Shown in pieces: positions 25,392 to 33,234 of a stretch of DNA of 64,000 nt (the stretch's first letter is position 1; each line of letters starts with the position of its first letter). A program made the position numbers and the translations under genes. The notes beneath the pieces were generated by a model. The model did no database searches, was not told the DNA's origin, and saw only the letters and a list, made by a program, of their open reading frames with translations. This DNA is from an uncultured Lewinella sp. GTDB taxonomy: Bacteria > Bacteroidota > Bacteroidia > Chitinophagales > Saprospiraceae. The stretch lies in assembly GCA_913057785.1 (NCBI GenBank), contig CAJXPD010000005.1:24394-88393 (forward strand), in the 5' to 3' direction.

Positions 25392-28300
25392 TCATTTACC
25401 CAAAGGACTGACCTCCCCAATCAAAATAGAAGGCGCCCAGTAAAAGGGAGCGAGTTTCTCCGGCTTGCCTGCTAACTGCTGTAGATAGCTCAACTTGGCT
25501 CGTTGCAAGGCCACATCCTTAGGTACGCCCTTGATCAATTGTTCATAAAAGGCAATCATGAGAGTAGCTGTGCTTTCGTCATCTACTGCCCATAAGGTAT
25601 TGATAATACTCCTAGCTCCGGCATAGGTGAATGCCCTGGCGAGACTGATCACGCCTTCACCTTGGCGAAGCCGTCCAAGACCGGTCTCACAAGCGGATAG
25701 TACGACCAAATCGGCTTGGAGACGCAGATTGTAGATATCCTTGGCGTAGAGTTTTATAAAACCACTAGATGCCCCTTCTTGTTGGAAGGCTAAATAGGCA
25801 AAGTCGCCCATGCGGTGGTTGGCTTTCCCATGTGTACTTAGATGTAGGATTTTATATTTGGATGATTCTTCTACAAATCGTGCTTTGGTTCCACTGCTGC
25901 CTAACCAAGTATCTCCTTGGAAGAGCCGACTGATCTCCAGGACTTCTTTGGCACTATTGATTAGGCTGCCCAAAGAATCTCTTTGAATACCCAATGGACT
26001 TTGATTTTCTTCCTCTTTTAGAGCAATTCCTGCTTCAGCCTCTGAAAAAGGTGCGATCCCCAAGAAGGGCTTCACGGTAGCCCTCGTCTTTTGGCTTTGA
26101 ATAGTCTGATGCAATAGGGTGGCGGAATTCCCGTACGAGATGCTGTGTTTTTTTAGTAGGAAATCATAAAGGGGTATCTTGCCGTACCGCGGAGGATCTT
26201 TTGCTAAAAGCGTTTCGAAGGGTAGATTAGCCAAGGCCTGATCGGGAATGATTATCACTCTTTCGGTGACCTGATCCTCAATCGGTGCCCAAAGCTTTTG
26301 GTATAGTTTTACTGCCGCTTCTGTATAATTGAAAATAGATTCCTCTTCTAGCTGCGGGCTTCGCCGATCCACGGAGGCACTATGATAACTGTATAGCCCA
26401 TCTTTGGTCATCCTTTCTACCAAGGGTGTAATCTCATCTTGGTGTGGAACCACCATAAGCTGGTAATCTTCTTTTTGTAGCAGAAAGATATAGATGCTAC
26501 TGTCCGTCAATAAATATTCTACTAAGGTCTGATTGGGTTCTAGCAGCTCTTTTTGGATCTTTTCCGTCGAAACAGTTTGTTGTCCATATCGTGCTGCTAA
26601 GTACTTGGGGTATTTTTGCTCCAGCTCCTGCTGCAAGGATTGGTATTCGGCATTGTATTGTAGTAGGTGTGCTGTAACTACTTGTAGAGTAGAGTCAGCC
26701 GAACGCTCTCCCAAGTCCATTTCTACATACTTTTGTTTTTCTAGGTAGGTCATTTTCATCCGCAATTCCTGCTCTTGTTGCAATAGCTCGGGCTCAATAT
26801 CACTAGTGTGAAGGGCCTCGGATCTTTGTAGGGCATGGTATAAAAGGGGCGATCGGATGGCTTCTGCGGAGGCAAATGCGCCAAGTTTGTAATGCAGGCT
26901 GTCAGTGGCTTCATATAAGTGCAACTCACATTGCATGCGCCCTACATAGGCACTTCTAGCCAACTTCGTAAATTCAAATTTTGAAATGGGATCGAAGCGA
27001 CGAGCATAATGAGTGACAGCTGCCTGTGCCTCCCGAAAGTAATCCAGGGCAAGCCGGAGCTTGCTTTTGTCTCCATGGTTAAGGGACCATCGCCGATATA
27101 GTTTTCCGGTTTCAACCAAGGTGGTTATGAGGGTCTGGAGGGATTGGGTATTGTCGAACTTGTTAGTGCTGTGGTAATTCAAGGCATACAAGGCAGATTG
27201 GAACGCCTCTTCAGCTTCTTCAAATTGCTGTAGTAGGCTTAAGTTCCTACCCTTACTGCTTAGGATATAAGCTGTCTTTGGATGCTTTGGACCATACGCG
27301 ATTAGTGCCATCTTTATGGACAATTCAAAGGAGGCTGCCGCTGCTCGGAATTCCCCTTCAGCCATGTAGTGCGTCCCTAAATTATGGTGGATAGCCAAGG
27401 TATAAGTATTGTTCACCTTGATGGAATCGGGTAGCGCCTCTGCCAAATCAATGGCTTCTAAGTTCAACGCATTGGAGCGTTCTACGTCGCCAGCTAGGTT
27501 ATAGGCTATAGCGAGGTTCGTTTTTAGCGTGATTAAATCGGAACGATGAGGGCCAGCCTGTTGCTTGAAAAGGGCTATGGCCAGTTGAAAATATTTGATC
27601 GCCTCCTCGTATTCTTCTCGAGCCGTGGCGTTTAACCCTAAGGCATTGTAGGGGCGGTATAAGAAATAACTTTTGTCTCCTCTATATTTGCGATATATGG
27701 CAACAGATTGCTGTAAATACAGATACTCTCTTTCGTAATCTGCGATTTCTTTGTAACAATTAGCTAAACTGTGTAAAGCCAAAGTCAAACCTTTTTCGTA
27801 TTCGGGTGCACCTTGTAAGACCTCAACGGATCTGTGGGCATATTGGAAGGCTGTGGATCGCTCTCCTCCCTGCAAATAGATACCAGAAAGGGCTGAATAG
27901 ACAGCCGATACCCTATCGAGTTCATCAGAGAGGTGCTTTTCTATGACCGCCTTTGCTCGCTCGTAGTAAACCAATGCAGAATCAATATTATGGATATAGC
28001 GATAATAGTCCCCGATCTTTTTGTTGGCTTGTGCCATATGTCCTTTCGCAACCTTCGGCATGAAGGGAACTTCCTTGTTGACTTCCAACATTTTCTTGAA
28101 GTATGGGAACGCTTCCTGATAGCGTTGCATTTGTATCAGGAGACTTCCAATATTTCCATAGTTCACCGTTAGCATATAATGCTCTCTGCCAAAAAGTTTT
28201 CGTTTGAAATCTAGCGTCTTTTCGAAGGCGATCACTGCCTTTGATAGTTCTCCCAGCCCGTAGTACGTTTGCCCCTCCAGGTCGTTTAGACCGGCGTAGG

Positions 28301-28553
28301 CTAGGTAATTGCTACTGCTCGCTGCCTCTAGCCCGTTCTTTGTTTTTTGGATAATGGTTAAGGCGGCGCTAAACTGCTGGGATCGGATCAGTTCTTTGGC
28401 TTGCTTAATTCCCTCCATATACGGAATGCTGTCTGTTGTTTTTGCATCTTGACCGACTACAGGGAGCACCAGTACCAATAGTAGGCTCTGTATTAGAATA
28501 GATTTGAACGTAAGGCTACAAATTTTGTAAGAATGCTTAAATCCTTTTGGCAT
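25392..28553 (-). CDS. TPR-CHAT protein (caspase-like protease domain)
   Basis: This 1053-residue protein has an N-terminal hydrophobic segment (SILIQSLLLVLVLPVVGQ, about residues 17-34) that looks like a signal peptide. Residues about 45-480 are tetratricopeptide repeats (LGELSKAVIAFEKTLDFKRKLFGREHYMLTVNYGNIGSL and successors). A helical linker leads to a CHAT domain in the last 300 residues: YKILHLSTHGKAN with candidate catalytic H908, ADLVVLSACETGLG with candidate C955, then GEGVISLARAFTYAGARSIINTLWAVDD and a terminal YWAPSILIG. Both members of the clan CD dyad are present. CHAT proteins cleave protein partners in several signalling and immune contexts; here the target is unknown. It is convergent with the sigma/anti-sigma pair and divergent from a TPR membrane protein. 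Confidence 0.88.
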   Translation of the reverse strand: MPKGFKHSYKICSLTFKSILIQSLLLVLVLPVVGQDAKTTDSIPYMEGIKQAKELIRSQQFSAALTIIQKTKNGLEAASSSNYLAYAGLNDLEGQTYYGLGELSKAVIAFEKTLDFKRKLFGREHYMLTVNYGNIGSLLIQMQRYQEAFPYFKKMLEVNKEVPFMPKVAKGHMAQANKKIGDYYRYIHNIDSALVYYERAKAVIEKHLSDELDRVSAVYSALSGIYLQGGERSTAFQYAHRSVEVLQGAPEYEKGLTLALHSLANCYKEIADYEREYLYLQQSVAIYRKYRGDKSYFLYRPYNALGLNATAREEYEEAIKYFQLAIALFKQQAGPHRSDLITLKTNLAIAYNLAGDVERSNALNLEAIDLAEALPDSIKVNNTYTLAIHHNLGTHYMAEGEFRAAAASFELSIKMALIAYGPKHPKTAYILSSKGRNLSLLQQFEEAEEAFQSALYALNYHSTNKFDNTQSLQTLITTLVETGKLYRRWSLNHGDKSKLRLALDYFREAQAAVTHYARRFDPISKFEFTKLARSAYVGRMQCELHLYEATDSLHYKLGAFASAEAIRSPLLYHALQRSEALHTSDIEPELLQQEQELRMKMTYLEKQKYVEMDLGERSADSTLQVVTAHLLQYNAEYQSLQQELEQKYPKYLAARYGQQTVSTEKIQKELLEPNQTLVEYLLTDSSIYIFLLQKEDYQLMVVPHQDEITPLVERMTKDGLYSYHSASVDRRSPQLEEESIFNYTEAAVKLYQKLWAPIEDQVTERVIIIPDQALANLPFETLLAKDPPRYGKIPLYDFLLKKHSISYGNSATLLHQTIQSQKTRATVKPFLGIAPFSEAEAGIALKEEENQSPLGIQRDSLGSLINSAKEVLEISRLFQGDTWLGSSGTKARFVEESSKYKILHLSTHGKANHRMGDFAYLAFQQEGASSGFIKLYAKDIYNLRLQADLVVLSACETGLGRLRQGEGVISLARAFTYAGARSIINTLWAVDDESTATLMIAFYEQLIKGVPKDVALQRAKLSYLQQLAGKPEKLAPFYWAPSILIGEVSPLGK

Positions 28554-28866
28554 AGTAGTATTTTGTTCGACTTTATGTAGTCCTAGATGATTTTTAGGTG
28601 TTTGATATTCATGCTTTTATATAGCGATAGCGCTTTTGCTTAAGGTCTTTTTTTATCCCACATAGCTGCCCGTTTGGGCAATAGGATTTCTTCCGAATCA
28701 CGTAGATCAACTAAAGAATTTAAAAAAATATCAGGATACTTGGGTACCTGCTGACGACTCGGAAGAACTAAGAGTTGAAAATACAATACTACCATCACAA
28801 TTAAGGCTTTACCAACATCAGTCTGCCCCGACAGGCCGGTTATGCCTTTGCTCAAAAAAAATAATT
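28554..28866. other. Divergent intergenic region between CHAT and TPR genes
   Basis: This 313-bp gap holds no supported gene. A 71-codon minus-strand frame at 28640-28855 has no recognisable features. The gap should carry the two divergent promoters; no exact TAnnTTTG was found on either strand. Confidence 0.4.
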
Positions 28867-29964
28867 ATGCAAACTACAAAAATTCAGCTCTTGGAAGACG
28901 CGAGACAAGCACATACTAATGGTAATTTGGCGCAAGCTTTGGAACTCCTTCAGGAGTATCTCAACCAAAATTCGCCAGGCCACGAAGCTTTTATGTTGCA
29001 AGGTGACATCTATCTTGAACTCGGAAATTATTACCAGGCGGAGCAGTCTTACCAGCAGGCCTTGGCTATGCGTCCTGGTTTGGCGGAGATTTATTTTAAA
29101 CTAGGGGTCTGCCTGGAATCTAGTAATAAAAACCAAGCGGCTCTGGATCAATTCCAGACGGCTTTGAACTTATCTCCTGAGAACCAGACATATCAAGGGA
29201 AATTGGGAGAGCTACTGTACAAATTGGGTTTGGAAAGAAGCAATGTCAATTACCTAAGCGAAGGCATCACATTGATGGAACAATGCCATGCTGCCGGCGA
29301 ATCCTCCATCAGCTTAAGAGATTCATTGGCCCATGCTTATCTGGCAAGAGCCAGTAGTACCTGGGTACCTGATCCAGAGGTGCAGGGGCAGTTGTTAGCT
29401 ACTTCCCTTGATCAGGTGCTCGCTGCGGAAAAGGAGTTGGCTCGTGCCCAGGAACTCCTGGACCCTGGAAACATCGCGCTGAATACTAGAGCGCAGGAGA
29501 TGGAACAACAGCTGCTACAGGTGAAAAAGAAGAAATATTTTGGCATCAGCAAATACCTAAAGGTTCCCATCGTTTTTGGTCTGCTCTTTTTGTTTTTTGG
29601 ATCGAGTGTGCAGAGTTTCCTTTCCTTTCTAATGGCTGGACTCTATTTCGTGGCCAATCGTAAACCTGGATATGTGCAGAATAGTCACTACGTGCAAAAT
29701 AAAATGAGAACCCCTATTGCCTTGAGAATCATGGATCAAGTCAATGCTATCCTTTCTCAGTTCAGTATTTTTGGCAGTATTGGCAACGTTCTCCTTATTA
29801 CTTCTCTAATTCGCTTTTTTACTCGTCTATTGGGTGCTTGCTTCGTGATGATCACCCTACCGTATGAAATTGTAAGAAGCTTCGTAACCAACTATAGCTA
29901 TAATGAAGTGATAGAGCAATTACAGCGGCTAAAATCAGCTATTACCCCGCAAAAGAAAGCGTAG
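28867..29964 (+). CDS. TPR protein with C-terminal membrane helices
   Basis: This 365-residue protein has no signal peptide. Residues 1-215 are tandem TPR units (AHTNGNLAQALELLQEYLNQN, LELGNYYQAEQSYQQALAMRP, YFKLGVCLESSNKNQAALDQFQTAL). Hydrophobic stretches follow near 235-262 (VPIVFGLLFLFFGSSVQSFLSFLMAGLYFV) and 302-335 (GSIGNVLLITSLIRFFTRLLGACFVMITL). The TPR part therefore probably sits in the cytosol on a membrane base. No family function is recognised. It is divergent from the TPR-CHAT gene and near the sigma/anti-sigma pair, so it could belong to one signalling module, but this is only positional. Confidence 0.7.
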   Translation: MQTTKIQLLEDARQAHTNGNLAQALELLQEYLNQNSPGHEAFMLQGDIYLELGNYYQAEQSYQQALAMRPGLAEIYFKLGVCLESSNKNQAALDQFQTALNLSPENQTYQGKLGELLYKLGLERSNVNYLSEGITLMEQCHAAGESSISLRDSLAHAYLARASSTWVPDPEVQGQLLATSLDQVLAAEKELARAQELLDPGNIALNTRAQEMEQQLLQVKKKKYFGISKYLKVPIVFGLLFLFFGSSVQSFLSFLMAGLYFVANRKPGYVQNSHYVQNKMRTPIALRIMDQVNAILSQFSIFGSIGNVLLITSLIRFFTRLLGACFVMITLPYEIVRSFVTNYSYNEVIEQLQRLKSAITPQKKA

Positions 29965-30268
29965 CAGTAGGGATCAATGACATTCAAATATAGGGATGTT
30001 TCCAAACGAACGTATCACCTTAATATGGTATAGAACCTTCCATCGGCTGATTAAAGTACTTGACATAACACACTGTTTACATTGGCTTAAGCGATGGAAG
30101 AGGCATAGCAAATCTCTAAATCTGTTTTCTATTCTAAATGGATGACTCATTCTTGATAGTGCCTACATCTACCTTTTGATGAAAACTCATCTGTCTTAAC
30201 ACCTGATCCCAGGGATCCTGCCGATTGAAGGAATGGCGGATACTGGAGCAGTTTTAAACCACAAAAAA
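29965..30268. other. Intergenic region, 304 bp
   Basis: No gene is visible. A perfect 9-bp inverted repeat CTTCCATCG (30037-30045) and CGATGGAAG (30092-30100) brackets 46 bases; it may be a weak long hairpin or operator. No clear promoter element was found. Confidence 0.35.
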
Positions 30269-31309
30269 ATGAAAAAACTAAATGTAAGCTTTCTAAGCTT
30301 AAGTGGCATAGCCTTGCTTAATGTTATCCTTTTGTCATGCTCTTCCACTCAAAGCAGAATCAATGAAGATCGTCCGGCAATGGATCAATTGGCCATAAGC
30401 GCGGATGGGAGATATGGTGCAGCGGTGGATGAAAATGGCGCGGTCTGGCAATGGGAGATCGATATCGAAAGATTTGGACCGCCTACTAATGTGACCCAGA
30501 TACCTAATCTTGAGGAGGTGTATGGGGTGGCTTTTATGGCTTCGAATGGAATAGCCCTTAAAAAGGATGGGACGGTCATGACTTGGGTCCCCTCCAATCC
30601 TACTCAAGTTTCTGAAACGGATATGCAAGCTAGTAAGAAGATTAGTAGTTGCCTCTTTAATCTGCTGTCTGTGAATGCGGATAATGAAGTTGAGGCAGTA
30701 GGGAATGCCCCGCAGGATAGAGCGGTACATGGGATGAAAGAGGTTCAGGATGTTCAAGCTGGTGGGTACTACGTCCTGGTGCTAAAACAGGATGGTACGG
30801 TTTGGGTGGCAGGAGAGAATGTGAGGAATGCAATCCTTCCCGGTAAGGAGGAGGTGGTAGAGCAGACTGTAAAAGTGGAAGGTCTGCTGAATATTGAGCA
30901 TATCTTTACTTGCCAAACACCAACACAGGTCAACTTTGCGATCAATGTAGATAAAGAAATCTTCTATTGGGGTGGTCCTACAGGAGGGAAGGTGGAAATG
31001 TTTGAGCTAGATCAAGTAGCACAGCCCATCGGTAGCAACTTCTTTCGTCGAGATGATGGCAAGCTGCTGAGATATCAGCATACGAGAGGGACAAATCCCA
31101 AGACGGGCAATCGAGATTGGGTCAATTTGCTAAGCCCGCTGGAAGAGGTAAGTACCTATGATCCTACTTTCTTCGTTGATGCCGTGGGCATTTTGACTTC
31201 CCGGCCATTTATGGAAACCGTCATCAAGAAAGATGGTAGCCTTTGGCTATGGATGGGAAAGGCTATTCCTCCTCAACAAATTCCTAATATCGTCATGGAG
31301 GTGAAATAG
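30269..31309 (+). CDS. RCC1-like repeat lipoprotein
   Basis: I choose the ATG at 30269 rather than the in-frame ATG at 30233, because MKKLNVSFLSLSGIALLNVILLSC then forms a proper lipoprotein signal with lipobox LLSC. The mature part of the 346-residue protein carries degenerate blades of the RCC1/regulator-of-chromosome-condensation type: ADGRYGAAVDENGAVWQWE, GIALKKDGTVMTW, YYVLVLKQDGTVWVAGEN, TVIKKDGSLWLWMG. Such propellers serve as binding platforms in bacteria; the ligand is unknown. It is followed after 110 bp by another lipoprotein on the same strand, possibly its partner. Confidence 0.7.
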   Translation: MKKLNVSFLSLSGIALLNVILLSCSSTQSRINEDRPAMDQLAISADGRYGAAVDENGAVWQWEIDIERFGPPTNVTQIPNLEEVYGVAFMASNGIALKKDGTVMTWVPSNPTQVSETDMQASKKISSCLFNLLSVNADNEVEAVGNAPQDRAVHGMKEVQDVQAGGYYVLVLKQDGTVWVAGENVRNAILPGKEEVVEQTVKVEGLLNIEHIFTCQTPTQVNFAINVDKEIFYWGGPTGGKVEMFELDQVAQPIGSNFFRRDDGKLLRYQHTRGTNPKTGNRDWVNLLSPLEEVSTYDPTFFVDAVGILTSRPFMETVIKKDGSLWLWMGKAIPPQQIPNIVMEVK

Positions 31310-31372
31310 AGTTCCTTCATTTCATTTCAGTCTCTGGTCTACTTGTGATGGTAGACTGTTTTAGTAAGCCCC

Positions 31373-31403
31373 GCCGAAGCGCTTGGATAACAAGTGCTTC
31401 GGC
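31373..31403 (+). terminator. 13-bp hairpin between two lipoprotein genes
   Basis: GCCGAAGCGCTTG pairs with CAAGTGCTTCGGC (one G-T) around GATAA. It lies 64 bp after the RCC1-like gene and only 16 bases before the ATG at 31420, so it may end or attenuate the first transcript, or shield the next gene's translation start. A smaller GTCTAC/GTAGAC stem lies just upstream. No T-tract follows. Confidence 0.5.
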
Positions 31404-31419
31404 CTCTAAATCCAATTGT

Positions 31420-33033
31420 ATGAGAATCCTATTTGTTGTATTGTCTATATTCTTTTTTTCTTCTTGTGAGGTGCTAAATCAACTGGCTCAAGATGCCACG
31501 AACATTAACCTGACGAACGACCTGGTGGGTGATTTGGTCCAAAGGTTCAATCGGCAGGGCCCGATCTCTACTACCTTTGAGGATGCTGTCTATGAGATAG
31601 ATGCATTGGCTAATTTCGAACCGCCGGCCGATGCTTACGCTCCGCTTGATATTCAGCCTAAGTCGCCTGATGGTGGCTACCGCTTGAGTAGTGGCCTTTA
31701 CACCATGAATGCCAAAAGTTTTTGTCTTCGCGGATACACCTATGGTCCTAGCTCTGGAGATGGCCACTTATATGCACCTTTGAAGGGGAAGAAGGCCGAT
31801 TTTATACAATTGATACTGGAAAGATATAGTGAACGCCCACATATCACGCAACAGAATATCCAAGTGCTACTATGGGCCATTATTGCTGGGGCGGATATGA
31901 ATACTTTGGGGGAGCAATATGCCCAAACGTTGAATGAACTATTTACGGTTCAAGAGCTGCTGGAGTTTCAGGGTAAGGATTGGTTAACAGGGATGGCAGA
32001 TGCGCAAATCCAAAAGTTTCGACAGCTCGCTTTCAATAATATGTCTCCCAAGCTGAAAAACCTACTAGAGGCTGACCAGACCATCAGAAACCTGGTGCGC
32101 CAAAATCAGTCTTTCCGACAGGTCGAAGGTATCGCTATTGTCGCTGGAGTAGCTCCACCTGAGGATATGATCAGGCATGTCTCCAAAGGGAGATGGTCTT
32201 ATCATCCGGATGGCTATTATGTTCGATTTTTCCCAAATGGCTATCCGCAGACGAGAGTAGATGTCTACGTTCCCTTCGAAGGCGAAGAAGTCCAAGATGT
32301 CTATTCAACCCAACATGATGCCCAGTACCACAAGATAAAGCAAGTGGTCTTTAATCCGGCTACCATGGTGGCTACTCCGGCGAACCAGTCCAGTCAAAGA
32401 ATTGGCGTCTCCTCCACCCCGGTCCATCCGACGGCTCCTTATCGGAACCCAGAGACGGCCTGCCACCCAGATTCCATTTTTGATGCGGGCAAACCCAGAT
32501 ACGCCAAAAGAGTAGACGGCTTGGAGCTGCGTGGCTCTGTACCCTTTATCAATATGGTCGAAAAGGCGCTAGCCACTTTGAAACAGGATGCTCCAGAATT
32601 TTATCAATACTATCTCCAGGCTAAAGGGGCGAATGGGAAGGGAATAGTTAAAGGTATAGGTATTGACTGCCATTATGGATTTCATACCTTGGATGCCTTT
32701 CTGTATATCCGATTGTCGATTTCCTCCGAATGGCAGTATGATCGGTACAATGATTATCCTGAAATAATCGCTGCTATTATTATTCATGAGGCTGTTCATG
32801 TTCACCAAGCCTATGCCTACATGAATACCATCGGCAATGGTAGCTTTGAAAATTTTCTGACTTACTATAATAAACGAAGAAATAGCTTTGAACTAGCCGC
32901 CACGAAAAAGCAAATTGAATATCTGGAATACGCTCTCCATAAATACCCGGAAGAAAATCCAGCTTACGACCGGATAAAAGAAGCGCTTGAATGGGCCAAG
33001 AAATACGAGGATAAACACCGATTGAATCAATAG
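31420..33033 (+). CDS. Lipoprotein with HExxH zinc-peptidase motif
   Basis: The ATG at 31420 gives MRILFVVLSIFFFSSC, a lipoprotein signal with C16; the frame opens earlier at 31345 but that leader is unlikely. The mature protein of about 520 residues has a mostly helical first part and a Pro/Ser-rich middle. Its C-terminal portion includes IIAAIIIHEAVHVHQAY: H456-E457-x-x-H460 is an exact HExxH, preceded by four Ile/Ala as in zincin active helices. NSFELAATKKQIEYLE, about 40 residues on, offers a Glu as possible third ligand. No named family is recognised, so the peptidase call rests on the motif and its context. It acts outside the cytoplasm if the lipobox is real. Confidence 0.65.
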   Translation: MRILFVVLSIFFFSSCEVLNQLAQDATNINLTNDLVGDLVQRFNRQGPISTTFEDAVYEIDALANFEPPADAYAPLDIQPKSPDGGYRLSSGLYTMNAKSFCLRGYTYGPSSGDGHLYAPLKGKKADFIQLILERYSERPHITQQNIQVLLWAIIAGADMNTLGEQYAQTLNELFTVQELLEFQGKDWLTGMADAQIQKFRQLAFNNMSPKLKNLLEADQTIRNLVRQNQSFRQVEGIAIVAGVAPPEDMIRHVSKGRWSYHPDGYYVRFFPNGYPQTRVDVYVPFEGEEVQDVYSTQHDAQYHKIKQVVFNPATMVATPANQSSQRIGVSSTPVHPTAPYRNPETACHPDSIFDAGKPRYAKRVDGLELRGSVPFINMVEKALATLKQDAPEFYQYYLQAKGANGKGIVKGIGIDCHYGFHTLDAFLYIRLSISSEWQYDRYNDYPEIIAAIIIHEAVHVHQAYAYMNTIGNGSFENFLTYYNKRRNSFELAATKKQIEYLEYALHKYPEENPAYDRIKEALEWAKKYEDKHRLNQ

Positions 33034-33039
33034 ATTCCC

Positions 33040-33058
33040 CCCTTCATCCGATGAGGGG
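33040..33058 (+). terminator. Hairpin just after the HExxH lipoprotein gene
   Basis: CCCTTCATC pairs with GATGAGGGG (one T-G) across a single central C. It begins 7 bp after the stop codon. No T-run follows. It may be the native 3' end of this gene before the IS inserted 19 bp further on. Confidence 0.4.
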
Positions 33059-33164
33059 ACTCATCCGGTGAAGACTGTACGGGGTTGTGTAACAAGTCCC
33101 CTATAGAATAATATCTTTTACATGTAGAGTCAACTAATAAGTTTTTATTTGATGTAATAGGAAG

Positions 33165-33204
33165 CGTCTGTGGAGCTGCTTGAGTTGCTCCACAGGCGTT
33201 TTTG
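33165..33204 (+). terminator. Strong terminator inside the IS left end
   Basis: CGTCTGTGGAGC pairs with GCTCCACAGGCG over 12 positions with one T-G wobble around a 10-base loop and is followed by TTTTT. It reads in + orientation, so it would stop transcription entering the IS from the upstream lipoprotein gene and antisense to the transposase. Confidence 0.75.
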
Positions 33205-33208
33205 GTAT

Positions 33209-33234
33209 AAAAAGGGCTTTTAGGCCCTTTTTTT
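33209..33234 (-). terminator. Bidirectional terminator at the transposase stop codon
   Basis: AAAAAGGGC and GCCCTTTTTTT flank a TTTTAG loop. The transposase TAA stop lies within the hairpin. With A-runs and T-runs on both sides it can terminate in either direction. Confidence 0.7.

Noticed and set aside
28640..28855. 71-codon minus-strand frame between the CHAT and TPR genes
   Set aside because: No conserved features; it occupies the expected divergent promoter region.
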